Shown here piece after piece: positions 46,175-61,372 of a DNA stretch of 64,000 bases. The translations under genes were made by a program, and so were the position numbers. The notes below the pieces were generated by a model that was not told the origin of the DNA, did not search any database, and worked only from the letters and a program-made list of their open reading frames with translations. Every line of letters begins with the position of its first letter. Positions within the stretch are counted from its first letter, which is position 1. Source of the stretch: Tillus elongatus (taxonomy: Eukaryota > Arthropoda > Insecta > Coleoptera > Cleridae); NCBI GenBank assembly GCA_964006375.1, contig OZ023262.1, positions 54,008,366-54,072,365 of the forward strand, read 5' to 3'.

Positions 46175-46945
46175 ACTTTTCTGTTATGATATAGTTCATA
46201 AAAGGCAAAACCTATGTGTCTATAAGATATCCTGAACTTGAGTGGCCACAAAATGGGTGTTTACTCGATTATTAAATAGTTGGAGATTATACGCCTTCGG
46301 AAATATGTCTGCTGGGAGGGTATTCCAAAGCCTAGATACCATAAGGAAGAACAAAAACTCGTAATGAACCGTTCGACAAGTGGGTAATTTTATACAAAAG
46401 CGGGATGCCAAGGAGCAATTTCTAACGAGCAATATCGGTGGTAATATCGATAGAAGATGCAGAGATCTCCAACCGTAATTCTGTGATCGACAAAAGTGAG
46501 AATAATAGTGATAGATGAATCCGATAAGTTTTAACCCGAACCAGAAACCCAAGCTTCTTTGCTGCTGCTTTCACAATATTGGAAACATGTAAGTTCCAGC
46601 AAATATCATCTGCAGCAGTTATACCGAATGTAGAGATTCGGTAAAGAATTTTTTGGGCGGTATTTTGCCAGCCATCTAAACGTCTGGGCCCCGCTGGTCA
46701 CTCTTCCTGAGGAAAAGGCAATTCTGTCTTTTTGAGGCATTAAACATAACCAAATTTACAGAGCCTCAGATGATAGTCTTAGAAAGTTCATCATTTTGGG
46801 AGTTGGTTACCTTGACTCTTGTTGATAAGGAGCTAGAAGCAGATATTGGGGAAGTTCATGGGAACGTGCGAAGAAGAGTACTATCATTGGCCAAGTTTCG
46901 AATTGGATTGTTAGTTGTTGACAGTAGATCATCTATATAAAAAAG
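46175..46945 (-). pseudogene. LINE RT C-terminal fragment
   Basis: The reverse strand reads LANDSTLL (a decayed YADD region), CWNLHVSNIVKAAAKKLGFL and SRLWNTLPADIFPKAYNLQL. These match the order and wording of the element at 30846-33806 (KKLGFLF, LWNSLPAHVF) but at clear distance, so it is another family of the same group. Shifts and stops throughout. It fills exactly the gap between two inverted composite repeats. Confidence 0.75.
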
Positions 46946-46948
46946 GTT

Positions 46949-48020
46949 CGGGACGCAGCAAATGCGTTATGGCAGTGAATATTCATTAAAATGTTTTAAA
47001 ATAGCAAATATGTGTATTTTTTAAGAAAGCACGCATCAAATTTGGTTACCAATATAACCTATATAATAGAAACAATGTGCCATGTTTCATCAAAACAACT
47101 TTATTGTTTGAACATGTACAAAAATTTCCGAAAGAAAACTTAAAATGTTCCCGAAAAAACTGATTTCTTGGTCAACCTTATAGGTTAATAGCAAATTGAG
47201 CTATTCAAATTTAAAGCATTTCATGAAAATTCGCTACTATAACGCACTTTCTTCGTCCCGAATTTATTTTCTTACAAACATGCATTATATTTCGATGGAA
47301 ACTGCAAAAAAGCAATAACGTCTTCGATTAAAAAAAATAAGACAATTTATATAAACGACTTATGGGCCAGCCTGTGATTCTAGAAATAATTTTTCGAAAA
47401 TAAAGTTGGTTTCCTAACCAACAAAACTTACGTTAATAGCAAATTGGGTTATTGACATTTGAAGGATTTAATAAAAATTCGCAACCAAAACGCACTTACT
47501 GCCTCCAGATTTTTTCTTACACACATGAATCACATTTCGATAAAAAATGCAAAAATGCATTAACGAATTCGTTCTACGAAAATTAGTTAAAAATTATAGA
47601 CCGTTAAACCATAAACTTAACTAAACCTACAGCGAAAGCTTCAACTTTACTAAACCGACAGCCAAAGCATCAGATAAAGGGTCTTTTTGAAATGAATTTT
47701 CTGTAAATATTTTAGTAAAATGAAGGGCAATGATGGTTGAATCCTAAACTTAAAGGTTCGCAGAATACTATTCTTGCAACGATTTCTTTTGATAATCCGT
47801 ATTTGTTTCACGTTCTTTGCTTGAACAATGGCAATTTTGACGTTTCAAATTGCGAGTAGGACGTTTTGAGGAAAACTCCGAAATTCGTTTCTTTTGCTGC
47901 CCGTAACTTTTTTGTTTTTAAACTTAGATACTAAAATTTTGGTACATGGTTCACTCTTTATAATACAAATACGCCTCCCAAATTTGGTTGCCCTTTTGTA
48001 ATTTCCGGAGATATATATTT
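46949..48020 (-). repeat. TA-core composite repeat, reverse copy
   Basis: The terminal segment 46949-47265 comes first, then a second, partial terminal motif at 47485-47515 (cgcaaccaaaacgcactt). The body in reverse follows (gacgttttgaggaaaac, ggttgcccttttgtaattt). It is cut just before the TA tract position by mariner E's flank. Confidence 0.7.
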
Positions 48021-48031
48021 TTTTAGGAATA

Positions 48032-49267
48032 CACGCACGACATCTTTTTGATATGGAAAATTTAATGTCTTGATAATTTTTTGTACGACTATTATCTTTG
48101 TTGTATTTTAGTTAGTAGTAGTCTGGTTTGCCAAAGTTGTCATTAAATGTCACTTGACGCTTAGATTAACAAGTTATTATTTTGAATAGGTGTAAGTGGT
48201 AAACTTTATAAAATTGCAAAATGTTCTACTCTTTTACTTCTTATAATGGAGTACACCTCAGAAGAGTATGCAGATATAATTTTTATCTACGGATATGCTG
48301 ATGGAAATGCTCTAGTTGCTTGTCGGGAATATCAATGTAGGTTTTCCACTCGCCGTCAACCTACACCAAGGGTTTTTTCTCGATCGTTTTCAAGACTTCG
48401 GCAGTGCGGTATTGGACAACGTCCTGACGCTAGAGCTAATGGTAGAAGACAACATCAACCTGAAGACGAAGAGAGAGTGGTGGATGCAGTGATGGATCAA
48501 CCTTCTGCAAGTACACGGAGGATTGCCACACAGTTACAATATTCTCAAAGCTTTGTTTGGAGAACTTTACATCGAGAAGCCTTACATCCATATCATCGAC
48601 AGAATGTTCATTGCCTTCAACCTAGAGATAATGTGCATCGACGAGTCTTTTGTGAATGGATGTTGGAAATGAACAATCAAAATATCTTATTCCCTAATCT
48701 AATCTTCTGGTCTGACGAATCAACATTTACAAGAAATGGTATTTATAATTCTCATAATGAGCATGTCTGGTCATTGGAAAATCCACATGCAACAAGGACT
48801 CGCACATTTCAACATAGATTTTCCATTAATTTATGGTGTGGTATTTTTAACGGCTCACTGTTCATGGAAGTCCTGCCACAACGTTTAAATGGATCTTCGT
48901 ACTTACCGCTCCTAGAAAACCGTGTAGAAAACATTCTAGTTGACATTCCACTAGCAACAAGATGTATAATGTGGTACCAGCATGACGGTGCACCAGCGCA
49001 TCATAGTCGAAACGTTGTTACATGGCTACATGAAGATTATAATGAAAGATGGATTGGCAGAACTGGACCAATACTTTGGCCTGTAAGATCACCGGACTTA
49101 AACCCACTTGACTTCTATCTTTGGGGTAATTTTAAGCGACTGGTCTACAGTGCACAAATAAATACACCAGAGCAGCTACAACAACTGATAAATAATGCTT
49201 TTCGACATATTCAAGCAACAATGAATCCTCAAGACATTAAATTTTCCATATAAAAAAGATGTGCGTG
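48032..49267 (+). mobile_element. mariner E (DD41D type), intact copy
   Basis: Compact 1236-bp element between TA dinucleotides (48030-48031 and 49268-49269). The arms cacgcacgacatcttttt and, in complement, cacgcacatcttttttat share about 40 bases (as far as ggaaaatttaatgtctt), with a 2-base indel near the tip. This differs from copies A, B, D and F, whose arms are hundreds of bases long. The transposase ORF is complete and its 3' end lies inside the right arm. Confidence 0.9.
48246..49253 (+). CDS. mariner E transposase, intact (335 aa)
   Basis: Residues 1-60 are a DUF4817-type helix-turn-helix (YTSEEYADIIFIYGYADGNA). A basic linker (DARANGRRQH) is followed by a second DNA-binding part (STRRIATQLQYSQSFVWRTL) and the RNase H-like catalytic core. 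All three metal ligands are present: D157 in FWSDEST, D247 in WYQHDGAPAH and D289 in NPLDFYLWG. With 41 residues between the last two, this is DD41D. INLWCGIF and WPVRSPDL are also intact. The first ATG at 48246 fits the family length. The final codons, encoding QDIKFSI, and the stop are within the right inverted repeat. Family reaction: excision and insertion at TA. It may be active; expression is unknown. Confidence 0.9.
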   Translation: MEYTSEEYADIIFIYGYADGNALVACREYQCRFSTRRQPTPRVFSRSFSRLRQCGIGQRPDARANGRRQHQPEDEERVVDAVMDQPSASTRRIATQLQYSQSFVWRTLHREALHPYHRQNVHCLQPRDNVHRRVFCEWMLEMNNQNILFPNLIFWSDESTFTRNGIYNSHNEHVWSLENPHATRTRTFQHRFSINLWCGIFNGSLFMEVLPQRLNGSSYLPLLENRVENILVDIPLATRCIMWYQHDGAPAHHSRNVVTWLHEDYNERWIGRTGPILWPVRSPDLNPLDFYLWGNFKRLVYSAQINTPEQLQQLINNAFRHIQATMNPQDIKFSI

Positions 49268-49269
49268 TA

Positions 49270-50100
49270 TTCAGGCCAATGGAGGCATAAAAGTGTATCA
49301 TTGCGATTTTCTACCAAACAACGACTGGTTAAAAATCATGAAATGTGCTCTAAAACACTTGCCTGGTTCATTGCTTACTCGTAAAATAAGCGTCGAACAG
49401 AAAATTATCGAGAGAGTCATTTTGTTCACGAATGAAAGTAAGATTCAAAAAATAAAAAAAATATCATCGGCGTACCCGTTTTTTTCTTGTGGGATAACCA
49501 ATAACATGTGGGTATGCGCGCCACTGCTGGATTAGCCGATTCAATTGTTATGGTAGAATACGCGCCTTCCATAACAGCCTACACATGCGAAGTTTCAGCA
49601 AAATATATGTGGTAATTTTAAAAAAAATGGGAAATTTTATTTTTTGAAAATTAACTTCAACACCCTGTATCTTTTTAATGAAGCATTATAGGAAAATTTT
49701 TTATAGGACATACCCTCTCTAAAATTGTTCAAAGAACATGAGGTTTCATTTTTGGTCACCACTTATGAACCCTTAGACAACTTTATATCCACAGGCATAG
49801 TTTTAAAGGCAATCCATATGAAGGAAGCTTATTGAGGAGTGCCGAGAAAATATAAATATCCAATGAAATTGCACGACTCGCTCTAAATTTTTCGAGAGTC
49901 CAACTTCAAAGATAGGTGACGTATGTCACAATATCGCCAGTAGATTGGTTTTGATGAAAGTCGTATTGGCGATGACTTATGATATTTGATTTTTGAGATA
50001 TTTTATGAGAACTATATCGATTATTTTGTCTATAAAGTTAGACAACTAATAGAAGTAAAATGATAGGATAGCTCGCCACATCGGATTTGTCTTCTTTTTG
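49270..50100. other. unclassified intron 5 sequence
   Basis: No gene. A caccctgtatctttttaatg block near 49661 resembles a mariner terminus, but no partner is visible. Confidence 0.4.
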
Positions 50101-50103
50101 CCG

Positions 50104-50520
50104 ACACGCTCTTTCACAGGAGGATCGAAGTACTGATAAGTACAATTTGGAGAACCCAATTAGTACAGGAATGACATTTTAGTAACTCTAAGTAAATTCT
50201 TCCACTCAAATTTCCGTTAATCAAGAATTGACCAACAATTTTGTTATTAATTATCCCAGCCCAGACGTTTAATTTTTGCAGATGCTGGGTATTATATTCG
50301 CGCACCCAGTGCGGATTTTCCTGAGCCCAATATCTGCAGTTGTGTTTATTTATACCGCCATTTACACTGAATTACGTTTGGCCAGAAAACATGAGTTTTC
50401 TCAACAAAATTTCCAGCAATAGGTCATTTCTATCACATACCTTAATCCACTGCTTAGCTCGGCACTTAAATTGTATTCAACGGAATTCTGATAATTCTTC
50501 GGTAATAGTTGTAACAAGTT
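50104..50520 (-). pseudogene. mariner transposase core remnant
   Basis: The reverse strand reads SVNGGINKHNCRYWAQENPH then VREYNTQHLQKLNVWAG and INGNLSGRIYLELL. This is the part of a DD41D-type core between the first and second aspartates, closest in wording to copies A and B. The first aspartate block survives as LMFSGQT, so it has been replaced. No ends are seen. Confidence 0.68.
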
Positions 50521-50565
50521 AATAATATTTACTTACAGCAGGCGATCTTTCGGCAAATTGAAAAC

Positions 50566-51980
50566 TCTGGACGCAGCAAGTGCGTTATGGTAGTGAATTT
50601 TCATAAAACTATTTTTTAATAGCAATAATGTGTGTGCTTTTTAAGAAAGCAGGCATCAAATTTGGTTACCAGTATAATCTATATAGTAAAAACAATGTGT
50701 CATGTTTCATCAAAATAACTTTATTGTTTGAAAATGTACAAAAATTTCCGAAAGTAAACTTAAGGTGTTCCCGAAAAAACTCGTTTTTTGGTCAACCTTA
50801 TAGGTTAATAGCAAATTGAGCTATCCAAATATGAAGCATTTGATCAAAATTCGCTACCATAACGCACTTACTGGGCCCAGAATTTTTTTTTCTTACAAAC
50901 ATGCATTATATTACGATGGAAAATGCAAAAATGCAATAACATAAGGCGTGTTTGATTTAAAAAAAAAAGAAAATTTGTATCACCAACAACTTATGGGCCA
51001 CCCTGTGATTGTAGAAATAATTTTTTAAGATGTAGCTCAAGACACCCTATAATTAATATATACATTTTTTTTTTCATATCTTGTATGATAACAGATATAT
51101 TGTGCTTTATTGATTTTTTTTACGAAAATTCTACAAAAATTATATACCATTAACGATAAACTCTATAGCTAAGACTACTGCCAAGCGTCAGATAAAGGGT
51201 CTATTTGAAATGAATTTTCTGGAAACATTTTATTAAAATGAAGGACAATGATGGTTGAAACTAAGACTTCAGGGTTTGTAAAATATTCTTCTTGAGACAT
51301 TTTATTTCCATAGTCCGTATTAGATTCAAGTTCTTTTCCTAAATGTTGCCAATTTTGACGTTTAAATCGCAACTTTGACGTTTTGTAAAAAACCCCAATT
51401 TATTTTTATTTAAATGCCTATAACTTTTTTTTCTTTTGACCTACAAAGCTAAATTTTGGTAGGTGACTTGCCTATAATGATATAAACCCGCGTGTGAAAT
51501 TTGGTTGCCCTTACTTTGTTAATTTTGGAGATATAATTTTTTTTCGAAAGAAAACACAAAATTTTCGGGAAAATCTCGGCGGATTTTCCTGGCTAACGAA
51601 CTTATCCAAGCCACTTGCAAAAGGAAGGTACTCACTAATTTTGACGTTTAAAATCGCGATTTTGACGTTTTGAGGAGAACCCAATTTTTTTTTTGAATGC
51701 CTGTAACTTTTTTGTCCTTTAACCTACGGAGCTAGATTTTGGTAGATAACTTGCCTAGAATGATATAAACCCGCGTATGAAATTTGGTTGCCCTTACTTT
51801 GTTAATTTTGGAGATATAATTTTTTTTTTGATTTTCTTTGAAAGAAAACTCAAAATTTTCCGGGAAAACCTCGGCAGATTTTCCTGGATAACAAACTTAT
51901 CCAAGCCACTTGCAAAAGGAAGGTACTTACCAAGTTTTATCAAAATATGTCCCTTATTTTTTAAGTTATAGGTCTGACAC

Positions 51981-52052
<72 letters not shown>

Positions 52053-52190
52053 ATATAAAGTCTGAAACTGACCTTGGATTTGGGTTCCAGGGGCCCTAAA
52101 TAGCGCTCATATGAAGAAATTTTTTCAAAATTCAAAAGTCGGGATCTCCTCATTGGTGAATTTTTTTAATGAAAATTCACTAAAAACCCT
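50566..52190 (-). repeat. TA-core composite repeat, complete reverse copy
   Basis: The terminal segment 50566-50883 is followed by the body in reverse, the TA tract 51985-52049 and the 5' flank gggttccaggggccc. The palindromic end is tggtgaatttttttaatgaaaattcac near 52165. The body contains a tandem duplication of about 285 bases (51357-51638 and 51639-51940). Confidence 0.8.
51985..52049. repeat. (TA)n microsatellite
   Basis: Core tract of the reverse copy, followed by aaacatataaagtctga. Confidence 0.95.
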
Positions 52191-52599
52191 ACATCTCTGT
52201 TGTGTTTATTTATGCAACATGAATTACTTATACAATATGAACCAAAGCTCATTTTTAATTCACATAAATCACACAAGCACTACTTGTGATTACACAATTA
52301 ATCACAATAATTCAAGGCAGATGGGTAGGTAAGCGGTAAGATCATAATATAACAAGCTTGAACTTCGACTTTCGTCACGAAAAGTCATACAAAATTAGGT
52401 ATCTGTACGACTGGTAACAAAGGCATCTATCATTGCGACAGTAGTAAACATTTGAAGAAATAGATGGCTATAGTGTCGACATGGTCCTCGCGTTACGATG
52501 GCGTTCCAACACGAACGCTTTCTAACAACGTTGTCAGAGTAAATTAGGATTGGAGGGATAAATTAAAAATCGTGAGAAATGGGTAATTCGAAATTTGCA

Positions 52600-53201
52600 G
52601 GTACTAATACAGCTATCTATTACGGTATTTTTAACTAACTGATAAAATCAAATTTTATAAAATGTTTTCTTTATTATCCGAAGTTGTGAAAATTTGAGAT
52701 GTTTATACATGAAAGGTTTAACTACCATAAATTTCTGAAGATCTGGCAACCCCGGTAAAAGACAGCTACATATTGACATATTGCAATCATTGTAACTTCC
52801 ATTGCTTAGATTTTTATCTACGATTTATATTAAATAGCATAGCATTACCTGGAACGTCATCTGTCTTTGTCCAACATTGTAGATATTGCATTACAGAATT
52901 TAAAGTGATGTCGAGGATTATTTTATTATTAATTTCGCATAACTTAATTTTTCTTTGATTAAAAGGCTTGAAGATTGATACACAACCACGTCGATGTGCG
53001 TTCTTTGAAATAGTAAATTTTCATTTCAATCACTTAAAAAAAACTAAAAAAAAATATTGCGTTTTAAAAAATATTTTGTAATTTTTTGTTAAGAAAAATT
53101 GGGCGTTAAGATCTAATGAATGAACTAATCCAAGCCATTAACAAAATGAGGGTAATTTCCAAGTTTGGTCTAAATCAGTGAAGTATTTTTGAGTTATCTG
53201 T

Positions 53202-53267
<66 letters not shown>
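52600..53267 (-). repeat. type 1 composite repeat, left part (split by mariner D)
   Basis: Matches 42760-43345 in reverse (cagtgaagtatttttgagtt just before the TA tract 53205-53267). The right part of the same copy is 55812-56075. Sequence 52191-52600 to the left is unclassified. Confidence 0.7.
53205..53267. repeat. (TA)n microsatellite, left of mariner D
   Basis: Runs directly into the mariner D left end. Confidence 0.95.
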
Positions 53268-53269
<2 letters not shown>

Positions 53270-55811
53270 TGTCTCACGTCGAGTAATGTATTACATTATT
53301 TCCGAAAATATACATTTTTGAGTGTTGGAAATTTGTGTACGGGGGTTTCCGAAGATGCTCTATTTAATGGAAGTAATTTCCAAAATGACGGACTTTCGGT
53401 TACACCCTAAATAGATATAAACATCGTTATTTTAAATAGAACACCCTATATATTATTGCATTTTTAGAATAAACATTTAATTTTAGATTAAAAGTTATTA
53501 GGGTATGCTCTCCCTATCTTTGACTGTTTTCGAGTTATGTCAATTTATTTGAGAATTCTGTTTAAGAGGAGGCTGACTTAATGAAGGTAATTTCGTGTCG
53601 TGTTAGGATGCTGAAAATTATTTAATTTGTCAGACACGTTCCAAGGCCATGAAGCTTTGACATGATTGTGAGGAAAAATTGTTTCATATATAGGGTGTTT
53701 TGTAGGATGTATTAGAATTTGGTGTGCTTTAAACTAGAATAATTCATTTATTTCAAACAAAGCTCCTTGTATATTATCTTTTCATTGAATAGGGCAGATA
53801 ATTTTCTATCACACTGTATTAGCATTCCCTATACCTAAAGTTGATAATTGTCGAGATATTTGTGGTTTACCAAAAAAAAGACAAATTTAGGAGTACGTCT
53901 AAAATCTGTATGAATTCTAAGAGTGCTATGTGATGTTTGACATTTTCACGTTTATTGTCAGTTTTATATTTCTGTCATTCACAACGTGAGTTATTTTGTC
54001 TTTCTTGTCTGAATTAATAGAAATTCTACGTTATAATGGATAATGCCAGCTATTCAAACCAACAATTGCTGAATTTATTTTATTTTCATGGAGAGTGCAA
54101 CAGAGTGGCCAGTAGAACATGTGGGCTGTTTAATGATAGGTATCCCGAGTCCTCGCCAATGACTGCGTTGAAATTCAGACGTTATGAAACCAATTTCTTG
54201 AGAACGGGAAGTTGCACGATTAAACAAACATCAAGATCAGTTCCACTTACAGAAGACGAAGACACACAAATTTCTGTGTTGTCTTAGTTCAAAGCTGATC
54301 CAAAGGCATCAATACGTTTAGCTGAACATGACATAAACATAGCACGTTCCTCCATACAGAGAATATTGTCCAAGCATAACATGCATAATTATAAATTTAT
54401 AGGTGTACAAGCTCTGGAACCGAACGACCCAGCCCACCGAATTGAATTTTGTCACACTCTCCCTGAAAGACACCGCAACGATCCTTTATTTCTGAAAAGC
54501 ATAATTTGGATCGACGAAACAAAGATGTCCCATGAAGGAATATTTAACAGACATAATATTCACTAGTGGGCTCAAGACAATCCTCATGTCAAAAGAGAAC
54601 GCTGTTTTAAGAGAAAATTCAGCTTCAACTTGTTTGCTCTTCTGATGGATGTTAAAGTATCGTACTGCATTTAAGATAATAATCTGACAGCTGTGAAATT
54701 CCTAGAGATTTTGCGAACCACTGACTCTGATTTCTTGGACAATTTACCACTTTCTGTGTATGTGATTTGTTGGTATCAACTAGATGAGGCTTCTGCGCAT
54801 TATTCAGCAGAGGTGATGATCATTTTCAATGATGAATTCGGAGAGAGGTGGATGGGACGCGGCGGAACATACAATTGGCCCCCCACGGTCGCCCGACCTC
54901 ACTCCTCTGGATTTTTACCTATGATCTAAATTGAAATCAGATGTTTATGCGACTCCAGTCAACACTAGGGAAGAACTTGAAGATAGAGTTCGTAGTTGTT
55001 TGGATAATATTAATCCCGCAGAAATACGGCGTACAATAAATGAAGGAGTTGTAATGCGCTTAGAGCGATGTATTTGTGCGAATGATACACAATTTGAACA
55101 ATATCAATCATGAGCTTCTTAGCTAGTCATAATCATTTTCAACTTTCAATACTTTTTGTTATTCTTTGTTATTTGTTGAAATTTCATAAATATAAAATAT
55201 TTTTTTTAGTAAACCACAAATAGCTCGACAATTATCAACGTTAGGTATAGGGAATGCTAATACAGTTTAAAAGAGAATTATCTGCTCTATTGAATGAGAG
55301 GATAATATACAGGTGTTCCATTTAAAATAAATGAGTTATTCTAGTTTAAAGCACACCAAATTCTAATACATCCCACAAAACACCCTGTATATAAAACACT
55401 TTTTTTTCACAACCATGTCGAAGCTTGATAGCCTTGGAACGTGTCTGACAAATTAAATAATTTTCAGCATCCTAGCACGACACGAAATCACTTTCATTAT
55501 GTCAGCCTCCCCTTGAACAGAATTCTCAAATAAATTGACATAACTCGAAAACAGTTTAAGATAGGGAGAGCATATCCTAATAACTTTTAACCTAAAATTA
55601 GATGAGTGTTCTAAAAATGCAATAATATACAGGATGTTCTATTTGAAATAATGATATTTATATCTATTTACGGTGTAACCGGAAGTCCGCCATTTTGGAA
55701 ATTATCTCCATTAAATAGATCACGTTCGGAAACCCCCGTATACAAATTTTCAGCACTCAAAAATGTATATTTTCGGAAATAATCCAATACATTCCTCGAC
55801 GTGGGACAGCC
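53268..55811 (+). mobile_element. mariner D (DD41D type, about 605-bp TIRs)
   Basis: Sibling of mariner C with both arms retained: 53268-53872 and 55207-55811. The outer ends are slightly eroded (ggtgtctcacgtcg at left, cgacgtgggacagcc at right). Both sides are TA microsatellite, and beyond these lie the two halves of one type 1 composite repeat. It therefore inserted inside that repeat's TA tract. Inside each arm, further caccctata and tagggtgt motifs repeat the terminal signature. Confidence 0.88.
54036..55113 (+). pseudogene. mariner D transposase, several stops and a shift
   Basis: Homologous to mariner C throughout (SYSNQQLLNLFYFHGECN, IARSSIQRILSKHN). Stops occur near 54285, 54566 and 54674. 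A shift lies near 54881, in the sequence encoding the SPDL region. The first metal ligand is present (WIDETKMSHEG), unlike copy C. The second survives (YQLDEASAH), although the following glycine is glutamate. The third block is destroyed by the frameshift. C and D have therefore decayed independently. Confidence 0.85.
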
Positions 55812-55835
55812 TATATATATATATATATATATGTC

Positions 55836-55926
<91 letters not shown>

Positions 55927-56075
55927 ATATAAACATATAAACATTCAATCGGACATTGAACATGGGTTCCAGGGGCCCTAATTCGCGCTCATTTGAGGAA
56001 ATTTTACCAAAGTATTACCATCGATACTGCCCTTTCAGTGAAGTTTCTAAATGAAAATTCACTAATTCCTGAAAC
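55812..56075 (-). repeat. type 1 composite repeat, right part
   Basis: TA tract 55812-55923 with one gtctatatac interruption. Then aaacatataaacatataaac, gggttccaggggccc, accatcgatact and the palindromic end cagtgaagtttctaaatg with gaaaattcactaa. It completes 52600-53267. Confidence 0.75.
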
Positions 56076-56503
56076 ATCCAGAAACGTGGCAATAATGCCA
56101 ATGTGAAATTGGACATGCGTAGAATCATAGTAATGCCAAATATCAGTGTAATCGTACGAGCGTTTCAAGAGATATCTAGGTGTTTCCATACTTTTGGACC
56201 TCACTGTATACATGTGAGTATAAATTCTTATAATGTAAATTGACGACAAACAAGGTTCTCGTTCAGTCGATTAAAAATTATTTCTCACCATTAGTTATTA
56301 TCATTATTATCTTTGGGTAAAAAATGTGTGCAAATTTATTTATGGTTGTAGATAAATAAATTATTATATTATATTATTATTATTATGATTTAACGCACAT
56401 CAGATGCGCTGCAAGCGATTGGGGGAACTCTGTTTAACTTTAAGCCATCTTATCAATATTTCTCATGCTTTATGTAATTATTACTGACACCATTTCCTTT
56501 CAG
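56076..56503. other. end of intron 5, nothing recognised
   Basis: AT-rich with a short att/tat repeat near 56360-56385 and a pyrimidine tract atttcctttcag before exon 6. Confidence 0.4.
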
Positions 56504-56664
56504 TGGATCAACCAAGTGTCAAGTTATTTTGTGTTAGGCGCCGCGATTGCAGTGGATACTTTCTTCGCCATTAGTGGATTGGTAGTAGTTTATACATTTC
56601 TAAAAGTAACAGATAAAGGTGTACCATTTCGATTACATCAGTATTACGCACACAGATATGTTAG
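56504..56664 (+). CDS. nrf-6: NRF6-like acyltransferase, exon 6 (acyltransferase domain)
   Basis: Acceptor catttcctttcag before 56504, phase 0. The peptide carries the strongest family block, GAAIAVDTFFAISGLVVVYT, equivalent to the aVDtFFxlSGlL pattern of insect NRF6-like proteins. The basic loop HQYYAHRYVR follows. This is a membrane helix followed by a cytoplasmic loop within acyltransferase-3. Donor gttag/gtaagt after 56664 in phase 2. Confidence 0.88.
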
Positions 56665-56749
56665 GTAAGTTATCCTAGCATAGCTTGTTCCAACTTTAAT
56701 GTAGGAAGGCTATCAGCTCAAGAAACATTATTGCCACTATTATGAAGTC

Positions 56750-59969
<3,220 letters not shown>

Positions 59970-59977
59970 TATATATA

Positions 59978-61245
59978 CAGGCTGTCCCACGTAGACTTTC
60001 CATTAGCCGTTTCTGGAGTACGGCTCACAATTGAACTCTGAAAATTCACCCACGCGGGCTTCTCAAAATTTCCAGTTCACTGAAAATATTGACGTTAGTA
60101 TGGAACTTCCGGTTATACCGGAAGTAGACGTCAACTTTTTTTATTTCATATAGAAGATGGTGTTTTTTATTAGGGATCTACATAGCTCGTCAAATTTTAT
60201 AGTAGGTTTTACTCACATACTATGTCATTTTTCTCAACCATTTTCGAAGTATTTGACTTTTTTCAAAAATTTCTTAAGAAACATTGTCACATTTACATAT
60301 CCGTATCTCTCTTATTTGTCAACCTGAAAAGTTGAAATTTTAAAGTGCAAATTCTAGAATGCCGCAAAATATTTGAAGTTTACTAAAGCTAGTACATTGG
60401 ACAGGGTGTCCGAAATATACCGGTCAATCGTGACAACATTAAAACCTAAGAACTCTCTTATTTATTATAGAACATCCTATATTTTATAACGTTAGTTCAT
60501 GTACTTTTTATTGTTATTTCGATTGGTATCAGCATTTCCTATACCTAGGTCCCATCGATTTGAAGATATTAAAACATTATTGGCGATAAGAAATAATTAT
60601 TAGTCAGTTTATCTTGTTGCCTAGGAGATGAACATTTTAAACGTCATCTTGCGACATAAGTAAAATATGCGACGTGATTTGAATATAACTATTATTTACG
60701 AGGAGTATAATCGAATTATTAACAGATGTCGCGTGGTTGCAAAGAGATTTTCACATAAACACAGATCAACTCGTTACATGATCAGAATACTATTACAAAA
60801 TTTCTAAAAATGGAGTGTTACGTCCAAAATTTCATAAGAGTAAAGCATTATTGGGGAACAAAGAGATTTGTGTGTTATCACTTCACAATAAATGTTCTAA
60901 ATTTTCATGGCTCGAGAAAGGTAATCTTGCTCCACTGCGTTGAAGGCTTTTAATGCTCTAGCTATCATGTCTTGTTTTGTAGTTGGTGGTTCCTGGTAAA
61001 CTTTGTTATTAATGCACGCCCAGATACTAACATCTAGTGAAGTCAAGTCTGTTGAGCGGGCCGGCCACCGTTAGCTATTCATCTGTCCTTAAACGTTTCC
61101 TGGAGTAGATCGCTTACTATCTGTGAGTTTTGTGGTGGAGCTCCATCTTGTTGATACCAAACTTATGCAGCTTCGTGTTCATGCAAGGAGTTCAGCGCTG
61201 GTATTATTACTTGCTGCAGAATGCGACAATATCCAGGACCTGTGA
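59978..61245. pseudogene. mariner remnant G, rearranged
   Basis: The left terminus caggctgtcccacgtag follows TA at 59976-59977, and an inner cagggtgtccgaaat is at 60400. The forward strand at 60667-60825 reads a DUF4817-like start (MRRDLNITIIYEEYNRIINR). The reverse strand at 61240-60860 reads a core end (FTGPGYCRILQQVIIPALNS, YQQDGAPPQ). The two transposase parts point in opposite directions, so the remnant is inverted or made of two elements. No right terminus is identified. Confidence 0.62.
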
Positions 61246-61372
61246 ATACTGCCCGTTTAGAATTCGTTCTTACCTTTTTTAATCTTACCATATCACACTT
61301 GCCGTTACCATATCACACTTGCTGCGTAACTACTTTTGTTTCATTTTTACTTACATATTGTGCTTTTTACAG

